Part shown: positions 54,436 through 64,000 of the stretch, piece by piece
How the letters are laid out: every line of letters starts with the position of its first letter
Numbering within the stretch: position 1 is the stretch's first letter
Notes under the pieces: model-generated
Told to the model about the DNA's origin: nothing
The model's input: only the letters and a program-made list of their open reading frames with translations
Databases searched by the model: none
Translations under genes and position numbers: made by a program
DNA from: Pomphorhynchus laevis
Lineage: Eukaryota; Acanthocephala; Palaeacanthocephala; Echinorhynchida; Pomphorhynchidae
Assembly: GCA_012934845.2 (NCBI GenBank)
Contig: WNNJ02003317.1
Span: 1 to 64,000, forward strand
DNA: 64,000 nucleotides
Direction: 5' to 3'

Positions 54436-56950
54436 ATGGAACGGACTGCCACGTGTATCATTTGCTTTGGAACCTTTCGACTTAATGGTTCTGGTTGTCT
54501 CCGGAAGCACGATCCTATCTTCCTGCGGTGCTTAAGATCGGGGAGGATGCCGTCTACCTCTTATCATTTACTTGACTCTACTAATGATGGATCGGTTCAT
54601 TCAGATCTCACCGAATACGCGACACCATTGAATCCTGTCGGTTCCTTCATTATTGACATACTGAAATTCAAACGCCAAAATTGAAAGGCGAATTCCCTCA
54701 CGCCTGCCATCAAGATCGTCTTGTCCGCTTCCCCGAAATGTTTTTGAAATTCATCGCGTGCACTACGCATTCCCATGAAACAGATGATGGGAGATCCTGA
54801 AATTCTCTAAGGTTGGGCCGCCGAGTTTGAGCGAAATTGGCTAACGGAGATATTCGCGATGCTGTTAGACTACTTTCGTCAGAGGAATCGCCAACGAAAC
54901 AGTTCCCATTCCTCCATCGATTGATGAAGATGATCGCCCTCATATATGTTTAATTTCCGAACTTCGGAGCGCAATCGATTCTTTTCCCAGCGGCTCTGGT
55001 CACGGATTTGACGGACTTCGTCCTCAACATTTAAAGGATCTGGTTTATTTTGCAGCCGGTGAAGGCGTCCACATTCTTCTCAATGCACTAGCACTGACAG
55101 TGGACCAAATAGTTAGTGGTAGGTTATCCCCTGAAGTTATCCGCCTCATATTCTCGGCATCCCTATTTGCACTGGAGAAAAAGTGAGTTAGGTTTCGTCC
55201 CATTGCAATCGGCACGACCATTCGACGCGTTGCCGCGAATGTACTCTTTAGACAAGTGGCAAACAAGGTCGGTGATCATCTTCGTCTAGTTCAATTAGGT
55301 TGCTGCACTCCTTGTGGCGCAGAAACCATAGTTCATTCCTTAAGAATGTTCATTGAGAACACTTCAGTGCCCTTTGCTGTGGTAAAATGCGACTTCAAAA
55401 ATGCTTTAAACACTGTCAGCCACATAGCCCTACTCGATGCCGTGAAGAATCTTGCACCTGAAGCATTGCCATACTTTTACATGGCTTACGGATCTAAAAC
55501 CCCACTCGTGTATGAAGACCAAATTTTATGGTCAGAGTCAGGATTGCAACAATAAGACCCCCGCCCATATGTTTTGCTCTAGCCGTCAACCCACTAGCCC
55601 ACTCACTTAAGGCGCACTTTAAAGCCTGGTATTTGGATGACGCAACCATCGGGGGTGACCCATTTGAAACGTTGTCTGATCTAAGTCAAATAGTTATTGA
55701 CTCTTTGAAACTTGGTTTCTACTTGAATCCGCGAAAGTGTCAATTGTTGCTAATGAATCTCCATGATGAGGAACAATATCAGATAATTGTCGAACGATTT
55801 CAATTTATTTGCCCTGGGATAGATGTTATTTCTATCGACAAGCTAAGTATTTTGGGAAGCTGCGTTTTTAACAGCTAATTGTGCAGAGGAATTAAAAATG
55901 ATCTTGCCGCAATTAGAGCTTCTAGGTCAACGTTCATGTGAGCTTGGTGCCCATAAAGCATTGTTCCTATTCAAAAACTGCTTATATATGCCCAAGCTCC
56001 TTTACAAACTAAGCTCAGCCCCATTTTTCGAACACAATGATGAGCTGCAAAAGCTGGATTCTATGCTAATGAGATAATCTATGGAGATATATTCTATGGA
56101 GATAATCTTTCCTATGCTAAGGAAAATCTTAGCAACTGAAAATGATACCAAGCAGTCCGTCTGGGATTTACCCCTCATCAAGCAGATACACAGTAGAATA
56201 TTTTCAGGTTTGTAGGATGAGGCCTCCTAGGCGAGATGGATCGCTGTCTCAAAACATGAGTCAGGTTCTTAGCTCAATGCACTACCAATTTCTGCCTTTG
56301 GAACACGGTTAGAGTACGAGGCGGTGATAATTGCCATTTCCCTGAGACTCGGTATTCCTGTCGGTACACCTTATCGATGCCGTTGCGGTGTAATGGTAGG
56401 CGCGACAGGCCGACATGGTCTTACCTGTATGAGATTAGCAGGCCGCTTCCCACGTCATGCTGCACTCAATCAAATTCTCAGCAGAGCTTTGAACTCAACG
56501 AACGCTCCCAATATTCTGGAACCACCCAATCTGTGTAGGTTATATGGTCGCCGTACGTAAGGTGCCACTGTTTTTCCGTGGCGCGAAGGTAAATGCCTTC
56601 TTTGAGATTCTACTTGCGTGGAGACGCTGGCTATGAGCAATCTGAGGCATGCCCTGAGTGGTCTTGGTGGAAGCGGCGAGTTTGGCAGAGGAAAGGAAGA
56701 TCGCAAAGTATTCTGATCTGTGTAAGTCCCATCATTTCATTCCCTTTGGGGTCGAGACATATGGGGCACTGGGTAAGTCTGCAAAATTCATTTGCAGTGA
56801 AACCGGCAGAAGATTGAAAAAAGTTTCAGAAGATAATCGGGCGCACTCTTTTTTACTCATGAATGTGAGTTTGGCCATCCAGAAAGGCAACGCATCCAGT
56901 GTTCTCGTGACATCTGACGGAGACAGACTGTTGCTGATGAGGAGCTGACA
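54436..56950 (+). mobile_element. LINE-type element with restriction-like C-terminal domain
   Basis: In order: a zinc-finger-like start (CIICFGTFRLNGSGCLRKHD), a GSGHGFDGLRPQHLKDL segment at about 55000, an RT part with FVKCDFKNALNTV-like palm (about 55390), the catalytic WYLDDATIGGDPFETLSDL (about 55630), LGFYLNPRKCQLLL, then CRCGVMVGATGRHGLTCMRL and AGRFPRHAALNQILSRALNS (56370-56490), LEPPNLCRLYGRR, FPWREGKCL, AEERKIAKYSDLCKSHHFIP, FGVETYGALG and MNVSLAIQKGNASSVLVTSD at 56660-56930. The catalytic box is YLDD, not YADD. It belongs to the same family as the fragment at 19375-19800. It is split by several frame changes and a short tandem slip (ATCTATGGAGAT twice near 56080). Confidence 0.75.
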
Positions 56951-56954
56951 ACTA

Positions 56955-58195
56955 GCACACTGAGAACAACTAATTTAAATTTGTTTTTAACTGTTTGAAC
57001 GCTAAAAAATAATATTAAAGCAATAATAAATTCATTTTAAAAGATATTCTAACGCTTACATTTACATAAGCTTTCACGTTCGGCTCAAATACAAAAAGAA
57101 AAACCTTTCACATTAAATTTTATCTTATGCACAAATAGAGTAGGTAAATGTAGATGCTAATGTATTTCAATGAAGATACTGTTTATTAAATCCCATTTAT
57201 GTCTTTAGATTCCGGGATTACTTGCATATCATGTATTAAAAACAAATGTTAAAATATCAATATTATGCAGACACTTGTTTGACTATTCGTTTAAAGTTAC
57301 ATCCTTGAAAGTCTGAGATTGATTTGATCTCAGATAAACTCAATTTTAAGAAAAAAATGACGAATTAAGGTATTATCAATATTGTAACCAATAGATAGTG
57401 TACCCTCATCAAAATTTCAGAAACTTTGATTTAAATAGGTTCATCACATACAGGTCATTTTCTTCACTAAATAGAGTAAACTATTAAGGGCAGATTGGGC
57501 TTTTGATATATTATATGCTAATATAGCAAGATTAACAACATATAACGCGGAGAAGATAGTCCGTCAAAAACTTTAAAAAGAATTTGACTGTGAGATTCTA
57601 TTAAGCAAGTGTGGAAAACAATTATTTATATAATGCAGAGTAGTTTAATCCATCGGAAACTTATAACAACTTGACTGTAAGATTCTATAAAGCAACTGTA
57701 CAAAAATTCCATATTAACCTTATTTATCAGTTTTGGAAAAAGCAAGCTGCTCCGTTTTTATATTAAACGCGATCTTAGAAGGTGAGTCAACAATTTATAA
57801 GAGTTATTTAATAAAGTAATTTTACTGTAATAATTTGATGAGAACTGATATCTTATCCCTTTATAAAGCACCCTGACAAGTCCATTTACCCACTTCGAAG
57901 AGATTGAATGATCAAGAAGGATTGCGTTGAAAATAGCATCTAATAATTTGCTAAAATAGAGAAGGTATCATTTTAATGTGATTTATACATAATTGATTAT
58001 GACTAGAAGCTTTTTGTTAGATATTCAAAAAAGCACATTTTGAATTTATTCTAATGAGAGAATTCCGTTAATAGAATCTGATTTAAGGCAATCGCAATAT
58101 ATTAAAGAAAAAATATCAGAGATATCCTTTGGAGAATGATGCCTGAAACATAATTGAAGTAAGAATAACATGTATATAAAGAGAAATGACACATC
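56955..58195. other. AT-rich intergenic sequence
   Basis: No gene recognised. Two phrases of about 36 bp (GACTGTGAGATTCTATTAAG at about 57588 and GACTGTAAGATTCTATAAAG at about 57675) form a short diverged direct repeat. Confidence 0.4.
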
Positions 58196-58202
58196 TCGTT
58201 GT

Positions 58203-59060
58203 CTAGTCTTCTACGTATTTTCTAAGGAAACAGTTCAGCATCAATAAGCTGTTTCCCTTCACTAACAAAGTACTTTTTCGACGTATGCGGTTATATTCCA
58301 TCGAATAAATGTCATCCATGCGAGTTTTCTTGGCCATTTGAATTAGAGTTTTCCGAGGTATCTTTAATTTAGAAGGTTTACGAATTGATTCTATCGATGA
58401 AGCCATTCGGATAGATTTGATACAGCAGGTTGAGAGGTAAATACAGATTGGTTCTAGCTGACCAGACATGATGAAGTATTTTGCGATTTGTATACCGTTA
58501 CAATTAATTGATGAAGAATTAATTCGGCTGCTCCAATATTTTGATGAGAGTTGTTGGCTGTATCCCACTATGCATAGCAAATTGTCAAAGATAAATGCAT
58601 TATAACTTTACTAAGTTCGTTTCTTTTATATTAAACATCCAGATGAACCTAAGAGTTAAGATAAAAATAAATTAAAATTATATTAAATGCAGCGGAAAAG
58701 TTAATGAAAACAGCTACAGTGAGCTGATGGCAGTTTCGTTGAGATAACCGGCGCACTTCATCAACTGCTGAATATACGAAGCGTCCACTAACTTCCAATG
58801 TCTAACTTGATGAAATAAAATATCGCCTAATAAATGATCACGGATTTTACGGGCAAGCGCTTTTTCGTAAATGTAAATATGAGAATTTTGAATCGAAATG
58901 AGCCTTATATTCTTAAAAATGTAACTTAGTATTTCTTTAATAAAAATATTCTTGTAAAAATACTTCTGCCTGTCAAAAACTGACAAACACGAGTTGATAT
59001 GAGTTAATGGGCTCTGAATGCTCTTTGTAATGGACTCTAGGAGTTTAGTTTATCCGCTAT
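58203..59060 (-). CDS. Unassigned protein, probably two exons
   Basis: A minus-strand frame enters at about 59060 (LLESITKSIQSPLTHINSCL) and runs through RDHLLGDILFHQVRHWKLVD, ASYIQQLMKCAGYLNETAIS to about 58713. A GTAGCTG donor and a GGATACAG acceptor near 58569 would join in frame to QQLSSKYWSSRINSS and on to LMLNCFLRKYVED and the stop at 58203-58205. The predicted peptide is hydrophilic, helical-looking and of normal composition. A further upstream reading (NPYHGINQGTTLSLYDLKSM) ends at 59050 in another frame and may be a preceding exon. I recognise no domain. It could be a real gene or a decayed one. Confidence 0.4.
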
Positions 59061-59279
59061 TGACATATTCATACTCTTTAAATCATACAAAGATAAAGTG
59101 GTCCCTTGATTAATTCCATGATAAGGGTTATTAGCACTTTTATCGAGTACAATATAATTATCTTAAGTAGTGTGGGTAAATGCCATTGAAACTTTTTCTT
59201 TGATGTCCCAAAAAGACCACTAAGGGTTAAAGATGTCCATAAAGGATAAAATAATTCATTTGCTATAACTACTTACATG

Positions 59280-59415
59280 TTGCTTGTCAGTTCCGGATTT
59301 TTCCTGTCAGTTCCAGATTTTTCTTGTCAATTCCAGATTTTTCCTGTCAGTTCCAGATTTTTCCTGTCAGTTCCAGATTTTTCCTGTCAGTTCCAGATTT
59401 TTCCTGTCAGTTCGC
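59280..59415. repeat. Minisatellite, 20-bp unit, about 6.5 copies
   Basis: CCTGTCAGTTCCAGATTTTT repeats head to tail with one or two changes in the first copies (GTTCCGG, TTGTCAATTCC) and none in the later ones. It sits directly before the 5' region of the family A LINE and may be part of its promoter array. Confidence 0.9.
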
Positions 59416-61498
59416 TGGCTACGTTCGCGGATTGAGCTTAATCTCTCGATAAGCTCAGATAGATTGTATCGCTGCGCTCGCCGATCAGTTGCAGTAGCAA
59501 ATCTAACAGCTTTAACACAAGGACGTTAATAGGAAGACGTAAGAAAACAGCTACGACCGACACCAACTATACACAACTGCAAGTACAGTGCTAGACACAC
59601 GACTGCAGCGTATGGACAACAATAGCCTGCAACAACAATAAGTCTGAAGGAGACTTCCTATGTGACTGTTGTGCCAACAAATTAATCCGCAACCCCTCCA
59701 ATAAGCACATATCAACATCCAACACGTCCACTCAAGCTACCCCCTCGTTTCCAATGTATTTTCTCAACCCACCGACCTTGCCACCATATACACTTTCCAT
59801 CCCATGTCATCTTCACTCCCCGACATATCCCATCCAGCCCTTCCTGTCTCGTTTCTCAATAATATACATCAATCAAAATCACATCATCCAACCTCCACGA
59901 TCCTTCCACTCATAACCTTTCCTCATATCGCTTGCACCCCTCTTTATTATCATTATCCTATGTCTCCTGTCGTGAACCAACTCCCTTCAAATCCTTAACT
60001 GCCAGCTCTCCTATCGTGATCTCACCCACTCTAGTCACTCGTCCTTCTTTACGGAAACGCTTTCCTTCTCGCGATCGTTGCGTCATCGTTACTAATATCA
60101 CTCCTTTCACCTTTTTATTTCCACAAGCAAGTCTCGATAACGATGTTTCCGCCTTCAGATCCATCCTCTCCGTATCTTGTTATTGCGGATAAACATTCTT
60201 AAGATGGTTTATCTTAATGTTAAGATGGTTAAGATGTCTATGATAAGGAACATCTCTGCTGTCGCATTCATCCGTCTAAACAAATCTTCTCAATCTAATC
60301 CTTCTATGCACCCTCTCCTGAAAATTGTTTTTAAGCATCACCCTCACGCGTCACCTGTCCTTTCTCAACGATTTAAACTCATGTCATCTTCTACCACTTG
60401 AATTTTCCCCGATCGCACCCCTTCCGAAATCGCTCAACTATCTTCTGCCAGCATCAAAAAACGCCTTCGCGAAGAAAACGGCGAAACATCTCTCTCCATC
60501 CAAAACATGGACGGAAATTTTCAAGTTGTCCACACCCGCCTCAAAATTTGATGGCGCTCCATCTCCCCTATGTGTTTTCTACGCTAGACCCTTTCACCAC
60601 CACACACGGTTTCCGCCTCGACTTCCTCAACACTGGATCTATCCTCAATAAATCCAATCTTATCCTCAACATATTCAATAAGCAATCCATCGATCTCTTC
60701 TGCCTCACCGAACCCTGGCACTCAAATTCTGACAACCTCTCCATTCGCCTGCTCTCTGCCGGTTGCTCACTAGTCGAATCCGCCCGAACGCTCAACCCAT
60801 CCCCATCTATATTCTCTAATCATTGAGGCATTGTCGCAATCGCCCGTCACCCCGCGTCTCTTCGCAAAATCACTCCCTCTTTCAGTCCTTGCTCTTTTGA
60901 CTTGCTCACTTGTCGTTTTCTAGCCCAACCATTCTGGATCTCGGCCATTGTATACCGTGCTAGTTCATCAGCTCCTACCTCCTTATTTTCTTACCGAACT
61001 CGCTGACTTCCTTTCTCATTGTTCTTGTCCTCAATCCTTTCACTCGTTCTAGGCGACTTCAACATTCGCCTTGACCGCCCCCTTCCACTGATTCCATCCG
61101 GTTCATCAATATTCTATCAAACTACAATTACAAACTCATCTCCACTCACCCACACATATCCTTGGCGGGGCACTTGAAATCATCGCTGTCCCCGATCGTT
61201 TTGCTGCCTACACCTCACTCCTAGTCTACATGAACACTTTCTCGTCACCCTTGATCTCACTTCCAACCACTCCCCGCTTCACACACCTACCATCCTACGT
61301 CGCCCATAAAGAAAACTTGACCTTCCCCTTCCTTCTAGTTATCACCCCATTTCACTCCTCCCTACTCTTTCCAAGCTCTTAAAGCGCTTTATCTTAATAC
61401 AGATAAAGCGCTGTATCTTTGCCTCATCAATCATCCCCGTAGTCTACAATCTTACTTTCTTAGGATTTCATTTCGATGATCATCTTTCCCTTAAACTT

Positions 61499-61521
61499 GT
61501 CGCGGACCCTTCGTCCGCGAC
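61499..61521. repeat. Short perfect inverted repeat inside LINE family A
   Basis: GTCGCGGAC, loop CCTTC, then GTCCGCGAC. A second foldback with 12-bp arms (AGCGCTTTATCT) lies nearby at 61383-61412. Confidence 0.8.
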
Positions 61522-62096
61522 TAGGTCCGCTCGCCTTACTTAATTCTCCGAGACATTCGCCATATCCGCCCCTTATCGATTTCCGTTCCTATATTTCTCT
61601 TCTTTCATCGCTTCTTTTTCATTAAAATCGATTACTGCCTCAGCATTTTCGGCAATTCTCAAAAATCCATCATCCTACCCCTACAACACATCATAAACTC
61701 CGCCGTTCGAGTGCTTCTTTATCTCCGTCACTTGGACCACACATCCACATAACTTGCCCAACTCTCCTGGCCTACCATCCACATCTGCATACAACTCCGC
61801 CTTCTCGTAACTTTTCGTCTCATCGCTGTGGGCTCCCCATCGTTTACCAACCTTCCTTTCTTAGACGACACTAGTCCCACCTCTCTCTATCACTGCGTTC
61901 TCATAATTCTCTCTTACTCCACGTTCCCAATTACTCTAACAACTACGGTCTCCGATCCTTCCTTATCACCGCCCAACTCGACTGGAATCAGCTTTCACTC
62001 GACGTATGCGCTCTCCCTCCTTTATTGCATTCGAATGCCGCCCCCGTACCCACCTATTTGAAACATGATTTAGATTTTGTTGTTGTGGTCATGTAA

Positions 62097-62112
62097 GCGT
62101 GCGCCGGCACGC
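62097..62112 (+). other. 3' tail hairpin of LINE family A, copy 3
   Basis: GCGTGC-GCCG-GCACGC, a perfect 6-bp stem in the conserved tail CATGTAAGCGTGCGCCGGCA. Confidence 0.7.
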
Positions 62113-62144
62113 ATTTGTCACGTAAAAGTATATCTTTTTTAATG

Positions 62145-62999
62145 TTATTAATGTTGTACTTTGTAGCCAATTTGTCGATATTAAATAGATGAAGGTTGAG
62201 TTTAAAATTAGGTAGTTCTCGAAGCCATGATGGAGTTGAGCTAAGCATCCCCATATTTCGCAACAAGATTTGTGTTAAATACTAGGTTTCGTTTGTAATT
62301 TCGTCGTTCATTAAAATACGGTAGATAGCAATTTATGTTCAAGCATAGTTTGAAAATATAGATTTGTTTGAATGAGGTTTTATAAACAACCTGAGAAATG
62401 TTTTGAATTGTTCTTCTTGATTTATGGGAGTATTTAAATTATTCAGCTTCCCAACAAGTAGAATCTCGTTTTTTGATAAATATTAAAACCTCTTACATAT
62501 TGACTGTTTTTAATTCAAGTTCACATTGTAAGTATTTAGCGTTAAACGCAGAAAAATCAAGCAACACTGCTAGTATCATCTGATCGCTAGTATGTTCACT
62601 GAAACTGACACTTGGAATCGATTGTGACCGACTACGTGAAGGTGGTAGCTAGTTACATATTACTCGGTAGCCAATGTGTAATATCACAAGTAATATGTTC
62701 GTTGATAATTAGCTGACAAAATGCGCATAGCTAGAATTTTGTATTTGATACTTTAAATTTTTATTTAAAGTGAAATTTACTCCTTTAAAAATTGTTGATC
62801 CTTTAAAGAAAATTTTATTGTTGCTGTTTTTTGTAAACTGTCAAATAATTAAAAGTAATCAGATAATTATAATTTATCATAGATTATGATTAGAAAATAA
62901 GATAATTATTAGATAATTATAATTAATAAATTACTAAATTGTATCATTTAATTACTGAATTATAATTATATAATTATAATTAATAATTATAGTAATTCG
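62145..62999. other. AT-rich intergenic sequence
   Basis: No gene recognised. It becomes nearly pure A/T with TAATTATAATTA runs from 62840 onwards. Confidence 0.4.
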
Positions 63000-63004
63000 A
63001 TAAG

Positions 63005-64000
63005 ATTTTAAGCAACTCCGCCGTGGCCGGTCCATAAGGCCGTGCTAATAAAGGAGGAGGGTTGGCGATAGACTTCGCGACAAGCCAGCTGTAAAACAAA
63101 ACCGTCGCATCAACTTTATGAATGTTGTCTCAATGCTCTGAACGTCAGGACTACGGCGTCCCCAGTAAGCGACGCGCTCACGTACGGCCTGACCTGAACG
63201 ATAAGTCATCAAGGGTCTCCACAGCGAAAGCGACTGCGGGGGGGTAACCAAACTAGCTTCTTTCTGAAAGCTGAACAAACAAGAAAACGAGTTCGAATCG
63301 CAACACTCAATGTCGGCTTGCTGACTGACCGTTCTATGTAAATCGCCGATGACCTAAATAGACGACGAATCGATATATGTGCAGTGCAAGAAACACGTTA
63401 GTCGGGCGACAAATCCAAACAAATTGGTCTTGGATTCAAACGTATATACTACGGAAAACCTAAAACGATGAGTGGCGTCGGCATCATCGTCTCCAGTCAT
63501 TTACAAAATAGTATTGCGGAAGTTCATCAATACAGTGACCGACTGATTAAAATCACCGTCGCATATGATAACCGGATAGTTTACATCTTCAGCGCATATG
63601 CGCAACGAACAGGATGCGACAAGGTAGTCAAAGAAAGGTTCTGGACACAGATCGACGAACTGACCGCCAAAGTACCAAAGGATCACATAATAATCATCGT
63701 TGGAGATCTAAACGGACATGTCGGTGTCGCAAAGGATTGACACAATTGTCATTGAGGAAAGGGATTTGGACGAAGAGACTACGATGGTGGGCAAATCCTT
63801 GAATTTGCAGACGCACATGAACTAGTTATATGCAATAAATGGTTTCAAAAACGAGCATCACACCTCATCACTTTCCACAGCGCCTTAAATAAAACCCAAA
63901 TCGATTATATCCTGGTTCGATGGGGTGATCTCAAACTCGTAATCGATACGAAATCTATCCCGTATGAAACAGTGACAACTCAGCATAGACCTGCCGTTAC
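63005..64000 (+). mobile_element. RTE-like LINE, 5' region and endonuclease, runs off the window
   Basis: A GC-richer leader (63005-63285, GCCGTGGCCGGTCCATAAGG) is followed by an apurinic-type endonuclease: RIATLNVG, DLNRRRIDICAVQETR, SGVGIIVSSHLQNSIAEVHQ, RIVYIFSAYAQRTGCDKVVK and IIIIVGDLNGHVGVAKD, then past a stop and frame change FADAHELVICNKWFQKRASH, TQIDYILVRWGD and VTTQHRPAVT. Catalytic QET, GDLNGH and the TQIDYI and H motifs are present. This is the RTE clade, related to the domesticated CFDP2 endonuclease. There are at least three breaks (near 63340, 63400 and 63740). The reverse transcriptase would lie beyond 64000. Confidence 0.85.

Larger units (their letters stand above)
59415..62140 (+). 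mobile_element. LINE family A, internally deleted copy with both ends
   Basis: 5' region with CDCCANKLIRNPSNKHIS (59670-59720); ORF1 remains ending LLKIVFKHHPHASPVLSQRF (about 60330); endonuclease with TGSILNKSNLILNIFNKQSI, DLFCLTEPWHSNSDNLSIRL (catalytic glutamate in TEPW) and GIVAIARHPASLRKITPSFS at 60640-60900; then GDFNIRL near 61050. The reverse transcriptase core is absent: after about 61340 the sequence resumes at FLGFHFDDHLSL (about 61450), followed by IDYCLSIFGNSQKSIILPLQ and the C-terminal domain seen at 21020-21470. The 3' tail matches the other copies. It is GC-rich relative to the host (about 50%) and has several frame changes. Confidence 0.85.

Noticed and set aside
63280-63310. 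GAGTTCGAATCGCAACACTC as the T-arm of a tRNA.
   Set aside because: No acceptor or anticodon arms can be formed around it. It lies in the leader and start of the RTE endonuclease reading.

Overview
The window is eukaryotic and animal. It is extremely AT-rich and sparse in genes, and it is full of broken retroelements. A TGF-beta superfamily ligand (a family confined to Metazoa) and a NEDD8-conjugating enzyme gene with spliceosomal introns fix the kingdom. I cannot name the phylum. The repeat content (CR1/L2-like and RTE-like LINEs, LINE-like elements with a C-terminal restriction-like nuclease, Penelope-like elements with the GIY-YIG domain in front, hammerhead-bearing repeats) would suit a cnidarian, flatworm, rotifer or other small invertebrate.

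Host genes that I can support are few. An intronless TGF-beta ligand lies at 15927-17198 (+). An orphan single-pass membrane protein lies at 22174-22962 (+). A four-exon UBE2M/UBC12 homologue runs from 35613 down to 27094 (-); its 6 kb first intron holds two LINE-type elements in opposite orientations. An unassigned probable two-exon gene lies at 58203-59060 (-). A possible stray 5' exon sits at 26815-26902 (-).

Layout. 1-2.5 kb: inverted remnant of a Penelope-like element (PLE). 2.5-15.9 kb: AT-rich desert with PLE tail repeats, a LINE fragment, hammerhead repeats and a 2.2 kb unit bounded by inverted repeats (10179-12344). 15.9-18.5 kb: TGF-beta gene followed by a 248-bp satellite. 19.3-21.5 kb: three LINE remnants. 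22-23.1 kb: membrane protein gene. 23.8-26.8 kb: a 0.5 kb identical duplication carrying hammerhead repeats. 27.1-35.6 kb: UBE2M. 35.7-45.5 kb: mostly LINEs, including the best preserved reverse transcriptase (41487-43590). 45483-47270: a large foldback element with about 720-bp arms. 47.6-53.2 kb: PLE tails and the most complete PLE. 53.4-57 kb: LINE remnants. 58.2-59.1 kb: unassigned gene. 59.3-62.1 kb: internally deleted family A LINE. 63-64 kb: 5' end of an RTE-like LINE that runs off the window.

The most striking find is a set of six hammerhead ribozyme motifs at five loci. The complete ones have helix III open (type III), with compensatory changes in the stems. At 26.05-26.46 kb two lie in tandem about 306 nt apart, so self-cleavage would release a unit-length RNA as in retrozymes. 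At 6.05-6.49 kb an inverted pair sits inside a 15-bp direct repeat.
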